Shown: in pieces, positions 1 to 9,843 of the stretch
Position numbering within the stretch: position 1 is the stretch's first letter
Layout: each line of letters opens with the position of its first letter
Assembly (NCBI RefSeq): GCF_900250075.1
Contig: NZ_LT977070.1
Coordinates: 1,178,001-1,242,000 of the forward strand
Source: Cupriavidus taiwanensis
GTDB taxonomy: Bacteria; Pseudomonadota; Gammaproteobacteria; Burkholderiales; Burkholderiaceae
Direction: 5' to 3'
DNA length: 64,000 bases
The notes under the pieces: model-generated
Seen by the model: only the letters and a program-made list of their open reading frames with translations
Databases searched by the model: none
Told to the model about the DNA's origin: nothing
Program-made: the position numbers and the translations under genes

Positions 1-1
1 G

Positions 2-277
2 CGCGTCGTGGACGGCGCCGGCACGGCGTTTACCACCGACGGCTTCCGCAAGGATGCCATCCAGGCGCACTACGATGCCTTCGGCAAGTACTACACCACG
101 CAGGAACTGAAGGACCTGACCACCTTCCTGAAGTCGCCGACCGGCCAGAAGTTCATGGCCAACCAGGGCAAGGCGACCCAGGAGATCTGGGGCTCGATGA
201 TGCAGAAGTACGGCCCGCAGGTTGGCAAGTCGATGCGCGACGCCGCCGAGAAGGAAATCACCGCCGCTTCGAAGTGA
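2..277 (+). CDS. DUF2059 domain protein, C-terminal part (gene cut by window start)
   Basis: The frame is open to the first base, so this is the 3' end of a gene starting upstream; a GTG at position 8 is in frame but there is no reason to take it as the start. About 91 residues are visible, helical and rich in Lys, Ala and Gln. The pattern (FGKYYTTQELKDL, then a short phrase with SPTGQKF, then KYGPQV) resembles the conserved end of DUF2059 proteins, which are usually exported and of unknown function. Any signal peptide would lie outside the window. The family call is by eye. Confidence 0.7.
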   Translation, partial: RVVDGAGTAFTTDGFRKDAIQAHYDAFGKYYTTQELKDLTTFLKSPTGQKFMANQGKATQEIWGSMMQKYGPQVGKSMRDAAEKEITAASK

Positions 278-342
278 TGCCGGCGTGATCCGCAACGGAT
301 CCGCCCGCTGCCCGTCCGATCGCGTTCGGGCCGGCGCGCAAA

Positions 343-378
343 CCGGGGGCTAACCCCCGGCGCCCTACGGGGCGCGGG
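343..378 (+). terminator. Two tandem GC-rich hairpins between the DUF2059 gene and serC
   Basis: CCGGGGG (343-349) pairs with CCCCCGG (354-360) around a 4-base loop. A second stem, GCGCCC with GGGCGC, follows at about 360-375, and only a short T run (GGGTTTG) comes after it. This is a plausible terminator for the DUF2059 gene, but the weak T tract leaves a processing or pausing structure possible. Confidence 0.4.
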
Positions 379-436
379 TTTGAGGGATAATGGCTGCTTG
401 GGTAACACCGGCAGCCATTTTTCCATCCCCCGTCTC

Positions 437-1594
437 ATGAACGATCCCCAGAATCCCGCTCTTGCCGGCATGATGCAGCGTGCATTGGCCGAACGCGTCT
501 ACAACTTCTCGCCCGGCCCGGCAGCGCTGCCTGCCGAAGTGCTGCAACAGGCCGCCGAGGAGATGCTGTCCTGGCGCGGGACCGGGGTGTCGGTGATGGA
601 GATGAGCCACCGCAGCCGCGAGTTCGAAGGCATCCACAACCAGGCCATCGCCGACCTGCGCGAACTGCTGCATATTCCCGCCAACTACCGCGTGCTGTTC
701 CTGCAGGGGGGCGCCATCGGCGAAAACGGCATCGTGCCGCTGAACCTGATGCGCCTGCGCCATGCCGACGCGCCCAAGGCCGACTTCGTCGTCACCGGCA
801 CCTGGTCGGTCAAGACCGAGCAGGAAGCCCGCCGCTACGGCGCGGTCAATATCGCCGCCAGCAGCGAGGCGCAGAAATACCACCGCATTCCGGACGTGGC
901 CGACTGGAAGCTGTCGGACGACGCCGGCTACGTGCACCTGTGCACCAACGAGACCATCGTCGGCGTGGAGTTCCAGGACATCCCCGATATCGGCCAGGTC
1001 AAGGGCGACCGCGTGGTGGTGGCGGATGCCTCCAGCCACATCCTGTCGCGCCCGATCGACTGGTCGCGCGTGCAAGTGGTCTACGGCGGCGCGCAGAAGA
1101 ACATCGGCCCGGCCGGCGTCACGATCGTGATCGTGCGCGAAGACCTGATCGGCCATGCCCATCCGCTGTGCCCGTCGGCGTTCAACTGGCGCCTGGTGGC
1201 CGAGCACAACTCGATGTACAACACCCCGCCGACCTATGCGATCTATATCGCCGGCCTGGTGTTCCAGTGGCTCAAGCGCCAGGGCGGCGTGCCCGCGATC
1301 GAACAGCGCAATATCGCCAAGGCGTCGGCGCTGTACGACTACCTCGACCAGAGCGATTTCTATCGCAACGAAATCCATCCCAGCTGCCGCTCGCGCATGA
1401 ACGTACCGTTCTTCCTGGGCGACGAATCGCGCAACGAGGCCTTCCTGCAGCAGGCCCGGGCCAACGGCCTGGTGCAACTGAAAGGGCACAAGACCGTGGG
1501 CGGCATGCGCGCCAGCATCTACAACGCCATGCCGCTGGAAGGCGTGATGGCGCTGATCGAATTCATGCGCGAGTTCGAGCGGACCTCCGCCTGA
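437..1594 (+). CDS. serC: Phosphoserine aminotransferase
   Basis: PLP enzyme that converts 3-phosphohydroxypyruvate and glutamate to O-phosphoserine (serine pathway) and does the parallel step in pyridoxal phosphate synthesis; cytosolic. The N-terminal [11 protein letters not shown] motif and [11 protein letters not shown], with the probable PLP lysine at residue 221, mark the family. The product is 385 residues. I chose ATG 437; ATGs at 470 and 473 are also possible because the first dozen residues are not family-conserved, and no clear ribosome-binding site decides. It heads the serC-pheA-hisC-tyrA-aroA cluster known from beta- and gamma-proteobacteria. Confidence 0.95.
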   Translation: MNDPQNPALAGMMQRALAERVYNFSPGPAALPAEVLQQAAEEMLSWRGTGVSVMEMSHRSREFEGIHNQAIADLRELLHIPANYRVLFLQGGAIGENGIVPLNLMRLRHADAPKADFVVTGTWSVKTEQEARRYGAVNIAASSEAQKYHRIPDVADWKLSDDAGYVHLCTNETIVGVEFQDIPDIGQVKGDRVVVADASSHILSRPIDWSRVQVVYGGAQKNIGPAGVTIVIVREDLIGHAHPLCPSAFNWRLVAEHNSMYNTPPTYAIYIAGLVFQWLKRQGGVPAIEQRNIAKASALYDYLDQSDFYRNEIHPSCRSRMNVPFFLGDESRNEAFLQQARANGLVQLKGHKTVGGMRASIYNAMPLEGVMALIEFMREFERTSA

Positions 1595-1698
1595 CGCGCA
1601 TTCCCGCTGCGGGTCCACGCATGCCAGCCACGGCATGCCGGTCCGCGCGGGCAGTTTTCCTGGCCGCCGCGCCCGGCGGCCCACCGGATTAATACAAC

Positions 1699-2862
1699 AT
1701 GACAAGCCAAGACCGCACCCCCGCGCGCGAGGAGACGCCGCCCAATGCGCCGCAGAACGGCGACAGCCACCTGAGTGATGCCGAGCGCCAGCTGTCGGTC
1801 GAGCTGGGGCCGCTGCGCGAGCAGATCGATACCGTGGACCGCGAGCTGCTGGCGATGCTGAACCGCCGCGCCAAGCTGGCGCTCGAGGTGGGCGAGGTCA
1901 AGAAGAAGTATGGCGCGCCGGTGTTCCGTCCGGAGCGCGAGCTGCAGGTCATCCGCAAGGTGCAGGGCGCCAACCCGGGCCCGCTGCTGGGCGAAAGCGT
2001 GGCGGCAATCTGGCGCGAGGTGATGTCCGCCTGCCGCGGCCTGGAGAAGCCGCTGGAAGTGGCGTTCCTGGGCCCGGCCGGCACCTTCTCGGAGCAGGCG
2101 CTGTACGCGCATTTCGGCCACGAGGTGTCGGGCGTGCCTTGCCCCAGCATCGACGAGGTGTTCCGCGCGGTCGAGGCGGGCACGGTCGAGTACGGCGTGG
2201 TGCCGGTCGAGAATTCCACCGAGGGCGCGGTGTCGCGCACGCTCGATCTGTTCCTGCAGACCTCGCTGAAGATCAGTGGCGAGATCGCGCTCAATGTGCA
2301 CCACAACCTGATGGCGTCGACCCCCGACATGAAGGGCGTCACGGTGGTGCGCGCGCATGCGCAGGCGCTGGCGCAGTGCCAGCACTGGCTGACCGCCAAC
2401 TATCCGCACCTCGAGCGCCAGGCGGTGTCGAGCAATGCCGAAGCGGCGCGCATGGCCAGCGAAGACCCGACCGTGGCCGCGATCGCTGGTGAATCGGCCG
2501 CCAACCGCTACCACCTGCACCTGGTGCGCACGCATATCCAGGACGATCCGCACAACCGCACGCGTTTTGCCGTGATCGGCCGCTATGAGACCGAGCCCTC
2601 GGGCAGCGACCAGACCTCGCTGATCCTGTCGGTGCCCAACAAGGCCGGCGCGGTGTACCAGCTGCTGGCGCCGCTGGCCGCGAACGGCGTGTCGATGTGC
2701 CGCTTCGAGTCGCGTCCGGCGCGCAGCGGCGCGTGGGAATACTACTTCTACGTCGACGTGGAAGGGCACCAGCATGAGCCGGCGGTGGCGCGCGCGATCG
2801 AAGAGCTGCGCCGCAACGCGGCCTACCTGAAGGTGCTGGGCTCGTATCCGTCGAGCAAGTAA
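1699..2862 (+). CDS. pheA: Bifunctional chorismate mutase/prephenate dehydratase (P-protein)
   Basis: Converts chorismate to prephenate and then phenylpyruvate for phenylalanine synthesis. In the 387-residue product the AroQ chorismate mutase lies at about 35-115 (LREQIDTVDRELLAMLNRRA), the prephenate dehydratase from about 119 (AFLGPAGTFSEQA) to 295, and a regulatory ACT domain with the ESRP motif (FESRPARSGAWEYYFYVD) at about 305-385. The ACT domain implies phenylalanine feedback inhibition. The first 30 residues are a polar extension with no evident role. It lies 104 bp after serC and 27 bp before hisC. Confidence 0.96.
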   Translation: MTSQDRTPAREETPPNAPQNGDSHLSDAERQLSVELGPLREQIDTVDRELLAMLNRRAKLALEVGEVKKKYGAPVFRPERELQVIRKVQGANPGPLLGESVAAIWREVMSACRGLEKPLEVAFLGPAGTFSEQALYAHFGHEVSGVPCPSIDEVFRAVEAGTVEYGVVPVENSTEGAVSRTLDLFLQTSLKISGEIALNVHHNLMASTPDMKGVTVVRAHAQALAQCQHWLTANYPHLERQAVSSNAEAARMASEDPTVAAIAGESAANRYHLHLVRTHIQDDPHNRTRFAVIGRYETEPSGSDQTSLILSVPNKAGAVYQLLAPLAANGVSMCRFESRPARSGAWEYYFYVDVEGHQHEPAVARAIEELRRNAAYLKVLGSYPSSK

Positions 2863-2889
2863 GGCAGCCGGATCGCACAAGGAGACAAG

Positions 2890-4020
2890 ATGGCAGAGCA
2901 GGGCAAGCAGGGCGGCGCAACGGGTTTCGGGCCGGATTATGTGCGGGCGATTTCGCCCTACGTGGCGGGCAAGCCGATTGCGGAAGTCGCGCGCGAGTTC
3001 GGCCTGGACGAGGCCGCCATCGTCAAGCTCGCCTCCAACGAGAATCCGCTGGGCATGCCGGAATCGGCGCGCACTGCGGTGGCCGCGGCGGTGGCGGACC
3101 TGGGCCGCTATCCCGATGCCAACGGCTTTGCGCTGAAGGGTGCGCTGTCGGCGCGCCTCGGCGTGCCCGCCGACTGGCTGACGCTGGGCAACGGCAGCAA
3201 CGACATCCTGGAGTTGGCCGCGCACGCGCTGGTGGAGCCGGGCCAGTCGATCGTCTATGCCGAGTACTCGTTCGCGGTGTACGCGCTGGCCACGCAGGAG
3301 GTCGGCGCCCGTGCCATCGAAGTGCCCGCGCGCGATTACGGCCATGACCTCGACGCGATGGCGGCGGCGATTGCGCCGGATACGCGCCTGGTCTTTATCG
3401 CCAACCCGAACAACCCGACCGGCACCTTCCTGCCGGCGGCGCAGATCGAGGCGTTCCTGCAGCGGGTGCCGCGCCATGTCGTGGTGGTACTGGACGAGGC
3501 CTACAACGAGTACCTCGATGCCGGCCAGCAATACGACGCGATTGCCTGGGTGCGCCGCCATCCCAACCTGATGGTGTCGCGCACGTTCTCCAAGGCCTAT
3601 GGCCTGGCGGGCCTGCGCATCGGCTATGCGGTGGCGCAGCCGGAACTGACCGACCTGCTGAACCGCATCCGCCAGCCGTTCAATGTCAACAGCGTGGCGC
3701 AGGCCGCCGCCATCGCCGCGCTGGCCGATACCGCCTTCCTGCGCCGCAGTGCAGAGCTGAACCGCGACGGCAAGCGGCAACTGACCGAAGCATTCGACCG
3801 GCTCGGCCTGGAATACGTGCCGTCGTCCGGCAATTTCGTGCTGGTGCGCGTGGGCGACGATGACGGCGCCGGCGCGCGCGTGAACCTGGCGTTGCTACGG
3901 CAGGGCGTGATCGTGCGCCCGGTGGGCAACTACAACCTGCCGCGCTGGCTGCGCGTGACCATCGGCTTGCCGGAAGAGAACGCGGCGTTTATCGCGGCGC
4001 TGGAGCGGGCGCTGGCCTGA
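2890..4020 (+). CDS. hisC: Histidinol-phosphate/aromatic aminotransferase
   Basis: Class I/II PLP aminotransferase of 376 residues. LASNENPLG near the N-terminus, NPNNPTG in the middle and SRTFSKAYGLAGLRIGY, with the PLP lysine at residue 235, are typical of HisC. The ATG follows a strong AAGGAGACAAG ribosome-binding site. Sitting between pheA and tyrA rather than in a his operon, it probably acts as the aromatic (phenylalanine/tyrosine) aminotransferase, perhaps besides the histidine step; this role is inferred from context. A second hisC in the his operon would be expected elsewhere. Confidence 0.92.
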   Translation: MAEQGKQGGATGFGPDYVRAISPYVAGKPIAEVAREFGLDEAAIVKLASNENPLGMPESARTAVAAAVADLGRYPDANGFALKGALSARLGVPADWLTLGNGSNDILELAAHALVEPGQSIVYAEYSFAVYALATQEVGARAIEVPARDYGHDLDAMAAAIAPDTRLVFIANPNNPTGTFLPAAQIEAFLQRVPRHVVVVLDEAYNEYLDAGQQYDAIAWVRRHPNLMVSRTFSKAYGLAGLRIGYAVAQPELTDLLNRIRQPFNVNSVAQAAAIAALADTAFLRRSAELNRDGKRQLTEAFDRLGLEYVPSSGNFVLVRVGDDDGAGARVNLALLRQGVIVRPVGNYNLPRWLRVTIGLPEENAAFIAALERALA

Positions 4021-4107
4021 GGCCGGCCGCCGCAGAAGCCAATGGTTGTGCCGCCCCTTGATTGACCTCGGTCTGAACCGAACTACCGCCGCTTGCGGCC
4101 TGTGATT

Positions 4108-5007
4108 GTGAGTGCATTGCATTTTTCCCGTGTTGTCATTGTCGGCGTCGGCCTGATCGGCGGCTCGCTCGCGCTGGCGCTCAAGCGCGCCGGCGTGGTG
4201 GGCACGGTGGTCGGGGTGGGGCGCTCGGCCGCGTCGCTGCAGAAGGCGCTGGACCTGGGCGTGATCGACGAGGCCGCGACGCTGGCCGATGCCGCGCGCG
4301 GCGCCAGCGTGATCGTGCTGTGCGCGCCGGTGGCGCAGAACTTCGCGCTGCTGCATGCGCTCGAGCCGTACCTGCAGCCCGGTACCATCGTCACCGATGC
4401 CGGCAGCACCAAGTCCGACGTGATCATCGCCGCCAAGACCGCGCTGGGCGACAAGGCCGCGCAGTTCGTGCCCGCGCACCCGATCGCCGGACGCGAGCTC
4501 AACGGCGTCGAGGCCGCGCTGCCGGACCTGTACGACGGCAAGAAGACCGTGCTGTGTCCGCTGCAGGAAAACGCGCGCGCCGATGTTGCCGCCGTGCGCG
4601 CCATGTGGGAAAGCGCCGGCGCGCATTGCCACGTGATGTCGGCGGTGCAGCACGACGCCGTGTTTGCCGCGGTCAGCCATCTGCCTCACGTGCTGTCGTA
4701 CGCGCTGGTGGCGCAGGTGGCCAACGCCGAAGATGCGGCGCTGAAGCTGGACTTTGCCGGCGGCGGCTTCCGCGACTTCACGCGGATCGCAGCCTCGTCC
4801 CCTGAGATGTGGCGCGACATCTGCGTGGCCAACCGCGACGCGCTGCTGCGCGAGCTGAATACCTACCAGTCGGTGCTGGCGCACCTGAAGACGCTGATCG
4901 AGAAGGGCGACGGCGACGCGCTCGAGCGCATCTTCACGCGTGCCAGCAAGACCCGCCTGGCCTGGGGCGCCGAGCGTGCCGCGGGCAACAACCATATCGA
5001 ACCCTGA
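4108..5007 (+). CDS. tyrA: Prephenate dehydrogenase
   Basis: NAD(P)-dependent oxidative decarboxylation of prephenate to 4-hydroxyphenylpyruvate in tyrosine synthesis. The Rossmann motif GVGLIGGS begins at about residue 13, followed by [10 protein letters not shown] and [11 protein letters not shown], both typical of the family. Candidate starts are TTG 4093, GTG 4102 and GTG 4108; I use GTG 4108 because it leaves the usual short lead into the Rossmann strand (299 residues). No ATG is available. It lacks a fused chorismate mutase, matching the AroQ domain on PheA. It precedes aroA in the aromatic cluster. Confidence 0.93.
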   Translation: MSALHFSRVVIVGVGLIGGSLALALKRAGVVGTVVGVGRSAASLQKALDLGVIDEAATLADAARGASVIVLCAPVAQNFALLHALEPYLQPGTIVTDAGSTKSDVIIAAKTALGDKAAQFVPAHPIAGRELNGVEAALPDLYDGKKTVLCPLQENARADVAAVRAMWESAGAHCHVMSAVQHDAVFAAVSHLPHVLSYALVAQVANAEDAALKLDFAGGGFRDFTRIAASSPEMWRDICVANRDALLRELNTYQSVLAHLKTLIEKGDGDALERIFTRASKTRLAWGAERAAGNNHIEP

Positions 5008-5056
5008 TGGCCCTGGCCCATCGCCTGAACGCGGCGCCCCGGCGCCCACGACATCC

Positions 5057-6361
5057 ATGGAACACCTGACGCTAGGCCCCCTGACCCGCGCCCACGGCAC
5101 CGTCCGGCTGCCGGGCTCGAAGAGCATCTCCAACCGCGTGCTGCTGCTGGCCGCGCTGGCCAACGGCGAGACCCGCGTGCGCGACCTGCTCGATTCCGAC
5201 GACACCCGCGTGATGCTGCAGGCGCTGCGCACGCTGGGCGTGGCCTGGCGGCAGGAAGGGGCCGACTACATCGTCACCGGCGCCGGCGGCAACTTCCCCA
5301 ACAAGTCGGCCGAGCTGTTCATGGGCAACGCAGGCACCGCGATCCGTCCGCTGACCGCCGCGCTGGCGCTGCAGGGCGGCAACTACAAGCTGTCCGGCGT
5401 GCCGCGCATGCACGAGCGCCCGATCGGCGATCTCGTCGATGGCCTGCGCCAGGTCGGCGCGGTGATCGACTACCTTGGCAACGAAGGTTTCCCGCCGCTG
5501 CATATCCAGCCGGCCAGCCTGCGCATCGACGCGCCGATCCGCGTGCGTGGCGATGTCTCGAGCCAGTTCCTGACCGCGCTGCTGATGAGCCTGCCGCTGG
5601 CGCAGTCGGCCAGCGGGCGCATCGAGATCGAAGTGGTGGGCGAGCTGATCTCGAAGCCGTATATCGAGATCACGCTGAACCTGCTGGCGCGCTTCGGCAT
5701 CGATGTGGAGCGGCAGGGCTGGGAGCGCTTCATCCTGCCCGCAGGGGCGGCTTACCGCTCGCCGGGCGAGATCTTTGTCGAGGGCGACGCATCGTCGGCT
5801 TCGTATTTCCTGGCCGCCGGCGCGATCGGCGGTGGTCCGGTGCGCGTGGAAGGCGTCGGCATGGCCAGCATCCAGGGCGATGTGCGCTTTGCCGATGCGC
5901 TCAACCGCATGGGCGCCAATGTGATGGCGGGCGACAACTGGATCGAGGTGCGCGGGACCGAGCGCGACGACGGGCGCCTGCATGGCATCGAGCTGGACTG
6001 CAACCATATCCCCGATGCCGCCATGACGCTGGCGGTGGCAGCGCTGTTTGCCGAAGGCACCACCACGCTGACCAATATCGCCAGCTGGCGCGTCAAGGAA
6101 ACCGACCGCATCGCCGCGATGGCGACGGAACTGCGCAAGCTGGGCGCCGTGGTCGAGGAGGGCGCCGACTTCTTGCGCGTGACGCCGCCGCAGCCGTGGC
6201 AGACCCCGGCCGACGGCATTGGCACCTATGATGACCATCGCATGGCGATGTGTTTCTCGCTGGCGGCGTTCGGCCCGTTGCCGGTGCGGATCAACGAGCC
6301 GGGCTGCGTGGCGAAGACCTTCCCGGACTATTTCAGCGTATTCGCCGGCGTCACGCGCTGA
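5057..6361 (+). CDS. aroA: 3-phosphoshikimate 1-carboxyvinyltransferase (EPSP synthase)
   Basis: Transfers the enolpyruvyl group of PEP to shikimate-3-phosphate, the penultimate chorismate step. [10 protein letters not shown] and [10 protein letters not shown] in the N-terminal domain and [17 protein letters not shown] in the C-terminal domain are conserved active-site stretches. The 434-residue product from ATG 5057 matches the family; reading further upstream would overlap the tyrA end with non-conserved residues. The last 11 bases overlap the end of the convergent DUF2061 gene. Confidence 0.97.
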   Translation: MEHLTLGPLTRAHGTVRLPGSKSISNRVLLLAALANGETRVRDLLDSDDTRVMLQALRTLGVAWRQEGADYIVTGAGGNFPNKSAELFMGNAGTAIRPLTAALALQGGNYKLSGVPRMHERPIGDLVDGLRQVGAVIDYLGNEGFPPLHIQPASLRIDAPIRVRGDVSSQFLTALLMSLPLAQSASGRIEIEVVGELISKPYIEITLNLLARFGIDVERQGWERFILPAGAAYRSPGEIFVEGDASSASYFLAAGAIGGGPVRVEGVGMASIQGDVRFADALNRMGANVMAGDNWIEVRGTERDDGRLHGIELDCNHIPDAAMTLAVAALFAEGTTTLTNIASWRVKETDRIAAMATELRKLGAVVEEGADFLRVTPPQPWQTPADGIGTYDDHRMAMCFSLAAFGPLPVRINEPGCVAKTFPDYFSVFAGVTR

Positions 6362-6596
6362 CCAGACCGGCGTCGGTGCTGTTGCCGGCCGGCGCTGCGG
6401 CGCTGTCGCGGGTGGCCGGCGCGTGACGGTGCTGGCGCTTGTCCCAGTACTTGTCGAAGAAGTAGTGGGCCACGGTATTGATGGCCGGTTCGATAAAAGT
6501 GACGGCACCGCTCACGGCCAGGCTGCCGGTCAGCGCATAGGTCACGCTGAACGCGATGCCGAGGTGCATGATGCCGAACGTCAGGGTTTTTGCCAT
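6351..6596 (-). CDS. Small DUF2061-type membrane protein
   Basis: 81 residues starting [20 protein letters not shown], with two hydrophobic segments (about residues 4-22 and 26-45) joined by [20 protein letters not shown], then [10 protein letters not shown] and a polar tail. The layout matches DUF2061, a family of small inner-membrane proteins without known function. It lies on the opposite strand inside the aroA-cmk gap and its end overlaps the aroA end. I start at the MAKTL methionine (6596); an upstream start at 6617 is possible. Its promoter carries a Fur-box-like sequence, suggesting an iron-linked role, but no biochemical function can be read. Confidence 0.8.
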   Translation of the reverse strand: MAKTLTFGIMHLGIAFSVTYALTGSLAVSGAVTFIEPAINTVAHYFFDKYWDKRQHRHAPATRDSAAAPAGNSTDAGLVSA

Positions 6597-6664
6597 GGTA
6601 GATTGCCTCGCGACCAATACTGAGGGATGCGCCGCGCTCGCCGCGGCGCGATGCCATGGATCAA

Positions 6665-6693
6665 ATGATAATGATTCTCAATAGAATTAACAA
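6665..6693 (-). promoter_or_regulatory. Promoter of the DUF2061 gene with an embedded Fur-box-like site
   Basis: Read on the minus strand: TTGTTA (forward 6688-6693), a 17-bp spacer and TATCAT (forward 6665-6670). Within spacer and -10 lies TGATAAT-G-ATTCTCA (forward 6666-6680), one mismatch from the 7-1-7 Fur repeat TGATAAT-N-ATTATCA. The predicted transcript starts near 6658, about 60 bases before the gene. Bound Fur would cover the -10. The same site is about 45 bp upstream of cmk, so cmk could also be affected. Confidence 0.65.
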
Positions 6694-6721
6694 TCAATCG
6701 TTTCACTGGATGCCATAAGCA

Positions 6722-7390
6722 ATGACTATCGTCAACGTCATCACCATTGACGGACCGACCGCCTCCGGCAAGGGCACGGTGGCGCACAAGGTTGCCGACG
6801 CGGTGGGCTTCCACCTGCTCGACAGCGGTGCGCTGTACCGGCTGGTAGCGCTGGCCAGCGACCGCGCGGGTGTTGACCTGGCCGACATGGACGCCCTGGC
6901 GCGGATCGCTTCGCGCCTCGATGTGAAGTTCGGGCCCGACCGCGTCTGGCTGCAAGGCGAGGAAGTGAGCCTGGCCATCCGCGCCGAGGCGATCGGCAAC
7001 CGCGCCTCGGCCATCGCCGTGCACCAGCCGGTGCGCGACGCGCTGACCCAGCTGCAGCGCAGCTTTCGCAAGCTGCCCGGGCTGGTGGCGGACGGCCGCG
7101 ACATGGGCACCGTGATCTTCCCGGACGCCCAGCTCAAGGTGTTCCTGACCGCGAGTGTCGAGGCGCGCGCGCGCAGGCGCTATAAACAATTGATTGATAA
7201 GGGAATTTCTGCTAATATCGAAGACCTTTTGCGTGACCTCGAGGCGCGCGACGCGCGGGATCGCACCCGTGCCGCCGCGCCGCTGCGTCCCGCCGAGGAT
7301 GCAAAGCTGCTCGATACCTCCGACATGACGGTGGATCAGGCAGTGGCGCAGGTGCTGGAGTGGTTTGCCGCTGTGCGGCCCGATGCATGA
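6722..7390 (+). CDS. cmk: Cytidylate kinase
   Basis: Phosphorylates CMP/dCMP with ATP. The P-loop GPTASGKGT is at residues 11-19, and [13 protein letters not shown] and SVEARARRR are typical of bacterial Cmk; 222 residues is the usual length. It follows aroA across the DUF2061 insertion and precedes rpsA, as in E. coli. Codons at 7181-7220 are strikingly AT-rich for this gene, which coincides with a likely internal promoter for rpsA. There is no strong ribosome-binding site before ATG 6722. Confidence 0.96.
   Translation: MTIVNVITIDGPTASGKGTVAHKVADAVGFHLLDSGALYRLVALASDRAGVDLADMDALARIASRLDVKFGPDRVWLQGEEVSLAIRAEAIGNRASAIAVHQPVRDALTQLQRSFRKLPGLVADGRDMGTVIFPDAQLKVFLTASVEARARRRYKQLIDKGISANIEDLLRDLEARDARDRTRAAAPLRPAEDAKLLDTSDMTVDQAVAQVLEWFAAVRPDA
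7190..7218 (+). promoter_or_regulatory. Probable rpsA promoter inside cmk
   Basis: TTGATT (7190-7195), exactly 17 bp, then TAATAT (7213-7218) gives a near-consensus sigma-70 promoter in coding DNA. Surrounding codons (TAT AAA CAA TTG ATT GAT) are AT-rich, unlike the rest of the gene, as expected if promoter function constrains them. A transcript from here would have an rpsA leader of about 330 bases. In E. coli rpsA is also partly served by promoters in or near cmk. Confidence 0.65.
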
Positions 7391-7555
7391 CATGCAGCGG
7401 GCGCATCCGTAAAAGCGGCGCATCCCTTCCGTACCCGATGGCGTCAGTCCGGGCCCGTGCCCTGGCTGGCTTTTGTCAAACCTGACCCCGCTGCCCTGGC
7501 AGACTGAGCGCGATCGTCGCGCCGGCCAGCGTATTGCGGATTTCACCTTACGTTT

Positions 7556-9250
7556 ATGTCCGACCTGCAAACTAACGAATCCTTTGCCGCACTGTTCGAG
7601 GAATCGATCGCCCGCTCCAATATGAAGGCTGGCGAAGTGATCTCCGCTGAAGTCGTGCGCATCGACCACAATTTCGTGGTCGTCAACGCCGGCCTCAAGT
7701 CCGAGGCATTTGTGCCGGTGGAGGAGTTCCTGAACGACCAGGGCGAACTCGAAGTGCAGGCCGGCGACTACGTCTCCGTGGCCATCGACGCACTCGAGAA
7801 CGGCTATGGCGACACCATCCTCTCGCGCGACAAGGCCAAGCGCCTGGCCTCGTGGCTGAACCTCGAGAAGGCACTGGAAGACGGCGAAATCATCTCGGGT
7901 ACCGTGACCGGCAAGGTCAAGGGCGGCCTGACGGTGATGGTCAACGGCATCCGCGCGTTCCTGCCGGGCTCGCTGGTTGACGTGCGTCCGATCAAGGACA
8001 CCACCCCGTACGAAGGCAAGACCCTGGAATTCAAGGTCATCAAGCTGGACCGCAAGCGCAACAACGTTGTGCTGTCGCGCCGCGCCGTGGTCGAAGCCAC
8101 GCTGGGCGAAGAGCGCCAGAAGCTGATGGAAACCCTGAAGGAAGGCGCCATCGTCAACGGTATCGTCAAGAACATCACCGACTACGGTGCGTTCGTTGAC
8201 CTGGGCGGCATCGACGGCCTGCTGCACATCACCGACCTGGCCTGGCGCCGTGTCCGCCACCCGAGCGAAGTGCTGTCGGTTGGCCAGGAAATCACCGCCA
8301 AGATCCTCAAGTTCGACCAGGAAAAGAACCGCGTCTCGCTGGGCGTGAAGCAGCTAGGCGAAGATCCGTGGGTCGGCATCTCGCGCCGCTACCCGCAAGG
8401 CACCCGCCTGTTCGGCAAGGTCACCAACCTGACCGACTACGGCGCGTTCGTCGAGATCGAAGCCGGCATCGAAGGCCTGGTGCACGTGTCGGAAATGGAC
8501 TGGACCAACAAGAACGTTGCTCCGTCCAAGGTGGTCCAGCTGGGCGACGAAGTCGAAGTCATGGTGCTGGATATCGACGAAGACAAGCGTCGTATCAGCC
8601 TGGGCATGAAGCAGTGCAAGGCCAACCCGTGGGACGATTTCTCGCGCAACCACAAGAAGGGCGACAAGCTGAGCGGCCAGATCAAGTCGATCACCGACTT
8701 CGGCGTGTTCATCGGCCTGCCTGGCGGCATCGACGGCCTGGTGCACCTGTCCGACCTGTCCTGGCAAGAGTCCGGCGAAGAGGCCGTGCGCAAGTACAAG
8801 AAGGGCGACGAAGTCGAAGCCGTGGTACTGGGCATCGACGTCGACAAGGAACGCATCTCGCTGGGCATCAAGCAGCTGTCGGGCGATCCGTTCAACAACT
8901 TCATCTCGGCCAACGACAAGGGTTCGCTGGTTCAGGGCACGATCAAGGCCGTTGACGCCAAGGGTGCCGTGGTCCAGCTGGCCGACGACGTCGAAGGCTA
9001 CCTGCGCGCTTCGGAAATCTCCGCCGACCGCGTGGAAGACGCCCGCAACGTGCTGAAGGAAGGCGAGCAGATCACCGCGCTGGTGGTGAACGTCGACCGC
9101 AAGTCGCGCAACATCAACCTGTCGATCAAGGCCAAGGACAGCGCAGAGCAGCAGGAAGCGATGCAGAAGTTCCAGGCCGACACCGGCACGGCTGGCACGA
9201 CCAACCTCGGCGCCCTGCTGAAGGCCAAGCTCGGCCAGGACAACCAGTAA
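7556..9250 (+). CDS. rpsA: 30S ribosomal protein S1
   Basis: Six-OB-fold mRNA-binding ribosomal protein of 564 residues. Repeated S1 motifs are easy to see ([20 protein letters not shown], then [21 protein letters not shown], then [21 protein letters not shown]), each followed by ISLG-type strands. ATG 7556 lacks an obvious Shine-Dalgarno; E. coli rpsA likewise uses a structured leader and S1 autoregulation. The 165-bp gap from cmk and the internal cmk promoter would supply the leader. Confidence 0.98.
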   Translation: MSDLQTNESFAALFEESIARSNMKAGEVISAEVVRIDHNFVVVNAGLKSEAFVPVEEFLNDQGELEVQAGDYVSVAIDALENGYGDTILSRDKAKRLASWLNLEKALEDGEIISGTVTGKVKGGLTVMVNGIRAFLPGSLVDVRPIKDTTPYEGKTLEFKVIKLDRKRNNVVLSRRAVVEATLGEERQKLMETLKEGAIVNGIVKNITDYGAFVDLGGIDGLLHITDLAWRRVRHPSEVLSVGQEITAKILKFDQEKNRVSLGVKQLGEDPWVGISRRYPQGTRLFGKVTNLTDYGAFVEIEAGIEGLVHVSEMDWTNKNVAPSKVVQLGDEVEVMVLDIDEDKRRISLGMKQCKANPWDDFSRNHKKGDKLSGQIKSITDFGVFIGLPGGIDGLVHLSDLSWQESGEEAVRKYKKGDEVEAVVLGIDVDKERISLGIKQLSGDPFNNFISANDKGSLVQGTIKAVDAKGAVVQLADDVEGYLRASEISADRVEDARNVLKEGEQITALVVNVDRKSRNINLSIKAKDSAEQQEAMQKFQADTGTAGTTNLGALLKAKLGQDNQ

Positions 9251-9280
9251 TCGCAGGCCCCCGCGCTTGCGCGTATGCCC

Positions 9281-9700
9281 ATGACCAAGTCGGAGCTCGT
9301 CGAAAAACTGGCTGCCCGCTTCCCCCAGCTGCTGCTGCGGGATGCGGACATCTCGGTGAAAACGATACTCGACGCGATGTCCGAAGCGTTGGCCGACGGC
9401 CACCGCATCGAGATCCGCGGATTCGGCAGTTTTGGTCTGAACCGGCGTCCGCCTCGCGTGGGGCGCAATCCCAAGTCCGGCGAGCGGGTGCTGGTACCTG
9501 AAAAACGGGTGCCGCACTTCAAGGCGGGCAAGGAATTGCGCGAACGGGTTGACCGCAGCCAGCCGGCGCCCGCGGGCGCCAACGGCAACGGCCATTCCGG
9601 CGGCACGGCGCAAGCCCTGCCGGGCAAGGCAGGCCAGGGCGCGGCATCCGCCGCACAGACGGGGTTGCACGAGAGCGGACTGGATTTCATTCGCTCGTGA
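9281..9700 (+). CDS. ihfB: Integration host factor subunit beta with C-terminal extension
   Basis: DNA-bending nucleoid protein, partner of Ihf[36 protein letters not shown] and [16 protein letters not shown] align along the whole 94-residue E. coli IHF-beta. The product is then extended by about 45 residues rich in Gly, Ala, Pro and Asn (139 in total). ATG 9281 gives the family N-terminus; ATG 9275 two codons upstream is also possible. It follows rpsA by 30 bp, the usual rpsA-ihfB arrangement, and is followed by an intrinsic terminator. Confidence 0.95.
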   Translation: MTKSELVEKLAARFPQLLLRDADISVKTILDAMSEALADGHRIEIRGFGSFGLNRRPPRVGRNPKSGERVLVPEKRVPHFKAGKELRERVDRSQPAPAGANGNGHSGGTAQALPGKAGQGAASAAQTGLHESGLDFIRS

Positions 9701-9732
9701 CTTCGACTGGCACTGCCTGCTACTGATTTGTC

Positions 9733-9763
9733 AAAAAAAGCGCCCCTTGGGGCGCTTTTTTTT
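9733..9763 (+). terminator. Intrinsic terminator after ihfB
   Basis: An 18-base perfect palindrome (9739-9756: AGCGCCCC, TTGG loop region, GGCGCT) is preceded by an A run and followed by eight T. It closes the serC-to-ihfB transcription unit. Confidence 0.95.
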
Positions 9764-9843
9764 ATGCTCGATGCTGGCGGAACGGCATGCGGCAGCGTCT
9801 GCAAGCCGCAGCGCCGACACCTGTGAGACGCGCGCCGGCAGGC

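Noticed and set aside
6581..8260. 559-codon minus-strand frame opposite cmk and rpsA
   Set aside because: Mirror of well-conserved genes; His/Val/Gln-rich composition typical of antisense.
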